Positions 56,901-64,000 of a stretch of 64,000 nt of DNA are shown piece after piece. Position numbers and translations under genes: made by a program. The first letter of the stretch is position 1. The number at the start of each line of letters is the position of its first letter. The notes below the pieces were generated by a model. It had not been told where the DNA came from, ran no database searches, and was given only the letters and a program-made list of their open reading frames with translations. This DNA comes from Lutraria lutraria (lineage: Eukaryota > Mollusca > Bivalvia > Venerida > Mactridae): assembly GCA_964023205.1 (NCBI GenBank), contig OZ026851.1, positions 19,165,528 to 19,229,527 of the forward strand, given 5' to 3'.

Positions 56901-58307
56901 CTGGAGCCTTATATATATATATTTGCTTGCATTTTGTATTTGTTAGATTTGCAATTTTGAATGAATGACCTGCAGCAGATTGTAATAACAGAAGTACTGA
57001 GTTTAACACTTCATGAACAATTATTCGATGCATTTAATAATCCTGTTTTAATCATCACGTTATATTTAAGATACGTAAATTGTGTAGGAAGATGAGTTAA
57101 GATGAAAACTGCACTAACTTAATGTATGACACTTTGCCAAACGGTCTAAATCAATTCTGGCATTATAACAAATAATTTCTATGTATATAAAGACATGTTT
57201 CACTGGAACAGACCAGAGATCTGTGTATAATATACAAATCAATACATGATTAATAGCGCAGAGTCCATATTTTGTTTATAGATAAAACAACAAAGACATA
57301 CTAAATAAACTCCATAAAATAAAGCATACGTGTTTCTCACTGTACTTCATTGTATTTATCAATTCTTGGTTGTGATTTATGTATTTATATTTTAAACAGA
57401 CCTGACTGGCTAACCGAGAAATATCTACAACTAGATTCGTATAAAATGATATATTCACATCTGTATAATATATGTATACGTGTTTATAATATTAACCACA
57501 TAGGACGTGAATATAATGATCTATGTGGGGATATCATTGTCTTTATTCACTTTTTTACGAAATCAATTATAACCTAAACTCAATTATAACCTAAATTATT
57601 TTAAAACCAAATCAATTATAACCTAAATTCTATTATAACCTAATCTGCAATCAATTATAACCTAAATTATATTATAGCACAATCAATTATAATCTATACA
57701 AATATTAATTAATTCCATTATAACATAAACAATAATAACCAAATCAATATAACCTAACCATTTATGACCGAATCAGTTATAATCGAATCAATTATAACCT
57801 TAACAATTATAAATATTTGTAAGGGCAGAATACTAGCATGCAGATGTAAATAAATAAATCTAAACATTATATTTGTAGATCTCTCTTTCTAATGAGGACC
57901 AAAACGTAAATCTTAACACAAGGATTTTATTAAATCAAATCTGCTTAAATGATATCCCGAAATTGAGATTTTTAAAAAAGACAATTTATCTGCCATTGTA
58001 TAGGCAAGGTGTCACAAAATGGTGTCTGTTACTGGAATATACCAAACAATCGATTCTGTCGACACTAAGCAGACGATACGGCGAACTTTTAGATTGCTAA
58101 ATTTATTACCAAAGTTGATTGAATCACAGTAGAAAGCTAGCCATACATCTTCGCGGAGTAATTTGTCTCTGGTGGGTACTACGGACTACTTTTTTGTCGG
58201 AAGTGAATTGAGAAGTAAAAAAATATAACAGAAACATACTGCTCGTATTCATCCGCATCATCGGGGTCGTATTTAGGTCGTACTAATTCGTTTAATGTTC
58301 CTTCCAT
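50093..58307 (-). CDS. Innexin, four coding exons, 424 aa (complete)
   Basis: Join of 58240..58307, 55094..55222, 53018..53237 and 50093..50950, all minus strand; every intron is GT-AG and the frame is kept (junction phases 2, 2 and 0). Innexins assemble into gap junctions and plasma-membrane hemichannels in protostomes. Seen in the translation: a cytosolic N-terminus (1-50) with [20 protein letters not shown]1 about 51-66; extracellular loop 1 with HCWCP (C77, C79) and NVCW (C95); the innexin signature YYQWVP at 123-128 leading into TM2; an intracellular loop 140-220; TM3 about 221-247; extracellular loop 2 with C282 and C299; NLFNEKIF at 304-311; TM4 about 311-337; and a C-terminal tail to 424. 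The length is normal for the family. Odd points are a third cysteine in loop 1 and large introns full of MITEs and a 45-bp minisatellite. The family call is firm; the paralogue is not. Confidence 0.95.
51340..52660. repeat. 45-bp minisatellite in innexin intron 3, about 29 units
   Basis: Unit: ccactccatgggtactggta plus aattactggtgggtttgtta and tatag. The period is a multiple of three, so long repetitive ORFs appear on both strands; they are not genes. Variant units with 'ctgtagag' recur every 90 bp (about 52117, 52207, 52297), showing dimer expansion. Confidence 0.95.
53018..53237 (-). CDS. Innexin coding exon 3 (extracellular loop 1 and TM2)
   Basis: The acceptor is tactttcag before TACGAAGC and the donor is AAG|GTGAGT. 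The exon encodes residues 66-139 with the loop-1 cysteines, the NTYF motif and the YYQWVP innexin signature. Confidence 0.95.
53690..53780. repeat. Partial MITE of the ACAACCTCTC family
   Basis: Left end acagtgcaacctcgcc and 'atgttgttgttga', without a right end. Lies in innexin intron 2. Confidence 0.5.
53816..53979. mobile_element. MITE of the ACAACCTCTC family, copy 2
   Basis: Ends tacagtacaatctctc and gagaggttgcactgta are inverse copies with two mismatches. Innexin intron 2. Confidence 0.7.
54390..54545. repeat. Tandem duplication of ~85 bp
   Basis: gcatttaagcaaaggaactt... and its copy with 'gccatcatatttcctata' occur twice in a row. Confidence 0.7.
54841..55065. mobile_element. MITE of the ACAACCTCTC family, copy 3
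   Basis: Same interior as copies 1 and 2. The right end is partly duplicated ('gagggtcgctctggag' occurs twice). It ends about 30 bp from innexin exon 2. Confidence 0.65.
55094..55222 (-). CDS. Innexin coding exon 2 (N-terminal domain and TM1)
   Basis: The acceptor is cgttgtag before GCTTGACAGTG and the donor is AAG|GTAAAT. The exon encodes residues 23-66, including [14 protein letters not shown] and the hydrophobic TM1. No long ORF is visible here, because the exon is short and open only in this frame. Confidence 0.9.
55986..56346. mobile_element. 361-bp MITE with TAA target duplication (Harbinger-like)
   Basis: TGCTAGGTTCCCACT and its exact inverse AGTGGGAACCTAGCA, each bordered by TAA. 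A 3-bp TWA duplication is typical of PIF/Harbinger. Lies in innexin intron 1. Confidence 0.8.
57565..57810. repeat. Irregular tandem repeat of 'caattataacctaaa'
   Basis: Ten or more imperfect copies of aatcaattataaccta in innexin intron 1. Confidence 0.8.
58240..58307 (-). CDS. Innexin coding exon 1 (start codon)
   Basis: ATG is at 58307-58305, followed by 22 codons and two bases, then the donor GTATGT at 58239. The encoded residues are acidic and begin [17 protein letters not shown]. They lead in frame into the conserved innexin N-terminal segment of the next exon. An untranslated upstream exon cannot be excluded. Confidence 0.85.
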
Positions 58308-58309
58308 GA

Positions 58310-58918
58310 TTAATAAGGTTAAAAACAACAAATAATTGAAACCAAATCCACATATCTCGTTATCATAACACCATATTAGATACAGTATAAAATGCTGATT
58401 ATGAAAAAATCCTTAAAGTCTAGGAAATATTCCATTTATGATCATTTACCACGGAAGTTTTTGTACTAATAAGATGTACTGTTAATACACTGAAGTATTA
58501 AAATTGTAACGAAATATAGAAGTGATAAATTTCAGTCTATTTTCGTCATTCTAAAACCTTAGTTTTTCAAGAATTAGCAACACAAATAAATCATCCCGAA
58601 TGTTCAGAATTTTACTACAAAATAATACCGAGCATATAAAATAGATCATTAATATTTGGTCATTCAAAATATATACCCGACTGCCCTAGGTCAGTGTAAT
58701 AACAATGACCAAAAGATAACAGTCAGTTACATAATTCTCACCTCGGATATTTATCTACATATAATAAATGATAAAACATAAACAGTATAAATTACTGTAG
58801 AATCACTTAAATTCGAGCATGGATCCTACATAAGACTTGAGTTTTAGTACGAAATTATCACGACAGAACACTTTGTGTATTAAGACAAAACCATCATTTA
58901 AACAACCCGCTTGCAAAT
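58310..58918. other. Upstream flank of the innexin
   Basis: Should contain the promoter and any 5' UTR exon. No TATA box or initiator could be fixed. Confidence 0.4.
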
Positions 58919-58995
58919 CGAGGGTTCAGCGCAACAGTGTCGTAACTCATATTGATATTAAGAACAAGTTACGACAGTGTTGCGCTGAGCCCTCG
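58919..58995. repeat. Hairpin, 29-bp arms
   Basis: cgagggttcagcgcaacagt... (58919-58947) and its near-perfect inverse (58967-58995) around a 19-base loop, about 0.6 kb upstream of the innexin start. Confidence 0.8.
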
Positions 58996-58999
58996 AAAT

Positions 59000-61400
59000 A
59001 TCAAAAGTGACAGTACAGTATAACATCCATGAACGGTCACCTCCGAACAACAACCGTCACCCTGTTATAGCCAGTGTATTAGTAAACTACCCATATTGTC
59101 GCTTTACCCTATTTTCACTCTCTCAACAACAGCCACCTCTTTACAACAACCAGTTTTGTCATTTCATTTGGTGGCTGTTGCAGGGAGGTGGTACTGAAGT
59201 AAGTACATGTATAGTATAGTTTAGTATTCAGTAGGAAAACCTAGACTGGTCTTAGCTGATTTGTTTGGTAAAGTTACAGTTTTAGATAAAAGGACATTTA
59301 TATTCGGATCATTGCATGATTGTATACCACGAAAGTTAAACTACTGTGTATTTATTAAGACAAATTTACGCAGTGTTTACACCCTGACAGGACATGTATA
59401 TACAAAGTGCAATATCGCTGCTGGGCATGCAAGTAAAATGCAAGTATTACATCATAAACAAAATAACCAATCAGTTACCTGTGTGATAAAAATGTTATTA
59501 TAATTAAAATACAAATGTATAATTAACCCAATTACAAATGAACTAAATAATAATTTGAATTTCATCTGAAAAATGTGATACATGTATATCGTAAAATTAA
59601 CACAAGCGATCGTTTAAGGTCATTAAAAGCTAGAAACCAAAATAAATGAATTTAATTATTTGTTCAATGAATGGTAAACACATGCTTTATTTCATAGGTA
59701 GAAGCAGTTTTACAAGTTGTGAAATAACACGCACCAAACGCATGCATTTCTTCAATTAAAACATGCATGCATGGAGTAACTTGTTTCTTTCGTTCCGGTT
59801 CTATCGTTCGTTCGTTTATTCATTCGCACATTAATTGATTCTTTCCTAATCTCATCCATTTATTTATGTATGTATTTATTCTTACTCATTCTATCGATCA
59901 TTTTTTCATTCATACATTTGTATATGTACTAGTTAAATGTTATTTAGCATGTTTTCAGAAGGCCACATTGAAAATAAGTCAAATGTTTTTTTATATTTAT
60001 TTAAAGTGTTCACCTTCTTTAAACAAAGATATTATTATTTTCCGATGTGGTCTGGATCCATTTTCATAGAAGTTGTTAATCAGAGTAAGAATGCAATTAA
60101 CTCGTTTTGTGATAACTTGGAAGTGAATAGAATGGTACACTATGAGAGCACGGTCAGATAAATTACTGCGGTACTGCTTGACTTAACTACTATGTAGAGA
60201 TGCTTTTTCTTTGAAATATTTGACAGCCTTAACCACAAACGTCCAATTACCCCACCCACTAACCATCCACTGACGAACCACGTGACCAAACATTCGAAAT
60301 AAATCACGGAGCTATCGAGAAAATCGTCATTATCGTTTTCATCTATCATTCCTTGTCTTTTGAAATAATGATCATTTACTGTCGTTCGTTATTAGACCTG
60401 ATCGATAGAATGTTAGAAATATCAAATACAAATATAGAAATAAAAAAATGGAAGATCTCGCTGTAAGCGCAGTTCTCGTACACATAGAAGCTAATATAAC
60501 ACTATACTGATGGTATCCTAAATAATTGCTCATATCTAATGACGTAGTTTTCTAACCAAGAAGAAGATATCTAATATCACCAAAAGAACTGTACATAAAA
60601 ACAATGATTTACATTTGATAATGATGTTAATATTGTTTTGACGATGGTTCAAATGTTAGAAATGACGAGGGTTATTTGTAATATAATATAACTTATAATT
60701 GCTAAAATATCCAAAAAATATTTATAATTATTTATCAAATAATCAAGATGTACAACAACTACAGACAAGTATGTGAACAAAGGCCACTCTTTGGATAGAC
60801 ACATTGTGGCCTTTATTGAAAGGGGATCTTTATTCGGAGGTTTATTTGTTCTAAATAATCAAAGACGGTTTTTTAAAAGAATGACCCTTATCCACAGGGC
60901 GGCCTTTATTCGGAGATAGCTACTAATACTAAGATTTCACTGTAATTTGAAGTGCGATAATCCTCGCCAATAAGACGCACATTATCATGTACATTAGATC
61001 GAGTTTGTAATATAACTGAATCTAGTTCACTCAACGAGTTGACGATTTTCTACTTGGATGATTGATTTATCGAGAAATCTCAGAAGTTTCATTTGACTAG
61101 AGAACTACTTGAGTTTTATGCCGAAGTCTTCATTCATTGGGAATACGTCGGCGTACAGTTGTTCCTGTTCCCTAGGAAACAATCGATTGATACGGCTTTA
61201 TTGCATTTTAAGCAGGCTAATTGGAAGGGTCGTTTAACAGGTAGGTAAATAATCACATCACTATAATTTATACTAACTATACCCGAAGATCAGACGAGTT
61301 CAATTTACCTTGAAATAAAGATGATGATAAAATAACTTATTGCTTCACAAAATTTGTTTACTATATAATTATATGATATTATAAAATTTCTTGTTTTGTT
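59000..61400. other. Intergenic, no supported gene
   Basis: Contains a MITE-like stretch near 59020-59200 ('acaacaaccgtcac', 'ggtggctgttgcaggg') and low-complexity 'attcattc/tatttat' near 59810-59930. Short ORFs only. Confidence 0.45.
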
Positions 61401-61404
61401 CGTT

Positions 61405-61520
61405 TATATCTGGTTTTACGCCCCTTTTCAACAGTCAGAGTCGTAAGAGGCAGACAGTTCACCTAAGCATCGTTTCTGGAAGAACTGCTCTGCCTGTTTC
61501 TTCTACAGACATGCGAGAGC
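61405..61520 (-). repeat. SINE (family S1) tail fragment
   Basis: ggttttacgccccttttcaa and 'gtcagagtcgta' match, inverted, the 3' tail of the SINE at 43800-43865. Confidence 0.6.
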
Positions 61521-61524
61521 CATG

Positions 61525-62640
61525 TTTTATGTTTTTATAACAGCGTATAGAAAACCAAACCGACTGAATATGCTGACCTAATTTTCATCAAATGCACGGG
61601 ATTCACGAGCAATATAATAGACAGTGAACTACACGTTTCGCATGGGTAAATGTGCAATTGGATATGCAATCAAATAGTGTAAAATTACGGGTAATTGATT
61701 GAATTATTGTATGCAAAATTTCATAAATGTCTGCCGTATAATTTCTGAGAAATTTCAGGTTTATAAGTTACTTTGAGTGTAAAAGTAAACAAATATCGCA
61801 CAGTCTTCGTGTGAGTAAACACTTTATCACATTAATTGAAGGAAACTGTCCATTAATGAACATACTGTTCACTGTTCACTGATCTAGAACCAGTTTTACG
61901 ACAACAACAATGTGACAATGAGTACAATGCCGTAAAGCAAAAATAATGCATCTATAAAACGGCACTTCAGTAAGTGAGCCATTCTTTGATATGTTATCAA
62001 TCTTTTATCAGACGTTCAGACCAAACAGCCTTGCGTTCATAGACAATCATGTAACTAATTAAAGATTAATCTTTAAAGCTTTTTAAACAAGTTGAAAGAC
62101 CTTATTAATGAAAGCGCCTGGAAGATACGGATATTCCGTGTCGATAGACCGATGACACGTGGTATGTCAGTACCATACAAGCTAACTGACTGAACGTCAC
62201 CGTACAATAATGCAAAAAAAAAGGTTCAGCACGAAGTGGAAATTACATTCCGGCCTCAAGCAGCGTGGCTTATCACACTTTCATGTACAATCATACACAC
62301 ATACAGGCATTTATATCGAATAACTGGGTAGTTTGGTGCAAACTGTCGTTCATACAATGTAAAGATTAAATTATTCATGAACTAAATACCAGATGTTTCT
62401 CAACCTTCTAGACGACATCTTGCTTCAAAATCCAAGACAACATAGAAAAATGGAAGAGAACGATGTCAACTATGATTTACTATTTCTGTCAATAGTTTGA
62501 CAGCCCCAAACGGGAACTATTTTAAAGTAGGCACAAGGTAATACATACTTCAACTATTGCAGTAATACATATCTCAAAGTTAGTTAATTTTATTTGTGTA
62601 TATTTAAATATCGTCATGATGAGGGTACCAGTGAAGGCAA
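61525..62640. other. Intergenic, nothing recognised
   Basis: No supported gene or repeat. Confidence 0.45.
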
Positions 62641-63185
62641 GCCAACACAATCTGGTACCAGCAGTCACGTGATAATCTGACAGAGATACAAAAACAAGCC
62701 TGGTACCCGCAGTCATATGACAATCAGACAGAGATACATCTGTATACACACACAAGCCTGGTACCCGCAGTCACGTGATAATCTGACAGAGATACAAAAT
62801 CAAGCCTGGTACCCGCAGTCATAAGACAATCAGACAGAGATACATCTGTATACACACACAAGCCTGGTACCCGCAGTCTTAAGACAATCAGACAGAGATA
62901 CATTTGTATACACACACAAGCCTGATACCCGCAGTCATAAGACAATCAGACAGAGATACATCTGTATACACACACAAGCCTGGTACCCGCAGTCATAAGA
63001 CAATCAGACAGAGATACATTTGTATACACACACAAGCCTGGTACCCGCAGTCATAAGACAATCAGACAGAGATACATTTGTATACACACACAAGCCTGGT
63101 ACCCGCAGTCATAAGACAATCAGACAGAGATACATCTGTATACACACAAAAGCCGGGTACCCGCAGTCACGTGCTAATCTGGTGA
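62640..63185. repeat. ~58-bp minisatellite, about 9 units of two lengths
   Basis: Unit: aagcctggtacccgcagtca then taagacaatcagacagagat then acatctgtatacacacac. A shorter unit lacks the 'ctgtatacacaca' part (about 62650 and 62760). Confidence 0.9.
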
Positions 63186-64000
63186 GTGCCCGAAGATGAT
63201 GATTAAGGAAGATAAAAAACACGAGTACACCAAACTGACCTTGTTCCATCGAACAAATACAAACAACTTGATTTGTTGACATTCACATGACAGATGTCAT
63301 CACACCCAGTAAGGTTAACAATTATGGTGTTTCTGAGATATTTTGGTAAACAAACAAGCGGTATGAAAGGACGAACGCTATGATTGCCTAACTTAAATAA
63401 TGGGACAATCGAAGAGAGTTTTATTAAGAGAAATAATTCATTAGCTACGGTCCTGGTGATGTGACGGGAAAATGATTATTAGACATTGAAGAAAAACAAG
63501 CTGAGTCTTATATTAATGCCAAAACACGGACAATTCTTTCACTCTGAGACGAAATTTTCAGATGACTGGAATAATTACACCGGGCGATAGCCGGCCTTAT
63601 TTCATTACAGAATTCCTTATTTATCGATCTCACGCCCGAAAGTGATTCGTTTTTCTTCTTTCTTCTTCTAAGCTTGTATTTAATATATTGTCCAGGGCAA
63701 TGTTGTTTCTCCTTCCATCCCACAGACACATCAACAAATGAGATTGTCGATTGTCTATTTAAGATCTATCGAGACAAATTGAAAACAATGTAATCTAACC
63801 GTAAGGTTAAGTGTATTTGACGGTTTTAATTTCCTACCTACGAACAGAACTTGCGATCATGGTTTTAACTAAGATTAAGAATTTTCAAGAATAAGTTGAC
63901 ACAAAAGAATTGTTGGAACACAAATTTTAACATACATTTATAAGTAATGACTCATTTAATAGTTGATGGTAAAGGATTTGTAATGTCAGAACATCTCAAA
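63186..64000. other. Intergenic, no supported gene
   Basis: The 73-codon ORF at 63508-63729 has no supporting evidence. Confidence 0.45.

Noticed and set aside
62522..62945. Minus-strand ORFs over the 58-bp minisatellite
   Set aside because: They are products of the tandem repeat, with no family similarity.

Overview
The window is eukaryotic, AT-rich and gene-poor. It most likely comes from a bivalve mollusc. The reasons are: a spliced innexin gene of invertebrate type; pearl/HINE-type Helitron-like elements with about 150-170 bp core repeats carrying 'gggccataactc' and an ACCG microsatellite, which are characteristic of bivalves; one tRNA-derived SINE family; and many MITEs and minisatellites. 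No bacterial-style operon or long intronless gene is present. The species cannot be named from the sequence alone.

Layout. 1-2.3 kb: a SINE and a truncated hAT-like copy. 2.56-6.57 kb: a ~4 kb AT-rich element with 29-bp inverted ends and six copies of a GTAGTGTCCGTAGATCAC-like motif. 7.06-8.67 kb: two orphan plus-strand exons with MITEs between them. 9.6-12.06 kb: a 50-bp satellite of about 44 good units. 12.41-13.33 kb: a 5'-truncated Penelope-like retroelement (GIY-YIG end) on the minus strand. 13.8-17.6 kb: a foldback element, a tRNA-like repeat and two nested Helitron-like elements. 20.39-22.49 kb: a minus-strand gene of unknown function (four supported exon pieces) whose intron holds a 182-bp tandem array. 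23.5-24.74 kb: a partial second copy of its first exon, split by a 1.1-kb foldback transposon with a perfect 8-bp target duplication. 25.9-32.0 kb: several Helitron-like non-autonomous elements. 32.23-35.22 kb: a three-exon, 361-residue multipass membrane protein on the minus strand, resembling DMT/SLC35-type transporters. 33.7-39.75 kb: a 27-bp minisatellite split by a Helitron-like insertion, then a nested stack of DNA transposons. 40.1-43.9 kb: two TTAA-flanked MITEs, one inside a SINE. 50.09-58.31 kb: a four-exon, 424-residue innexin on the minus strand, with a 45-bp minisatellite and several MITEs in its introns. 58.3-64 kb: intergenic, with a SINE fragment and a 58-bp minisatellite.

Function. 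The confident genes are an innexin (gap-junction or hemichannel subunit) and a probable transporter. Both models are supported by GT-AG splice sites that keep one reading frame across every junction. The rest is mainly a record of layered transposon insertion. In several cases the insertion site can be read to the base, because the host repeat or a paralogous copy preserves the empty site.
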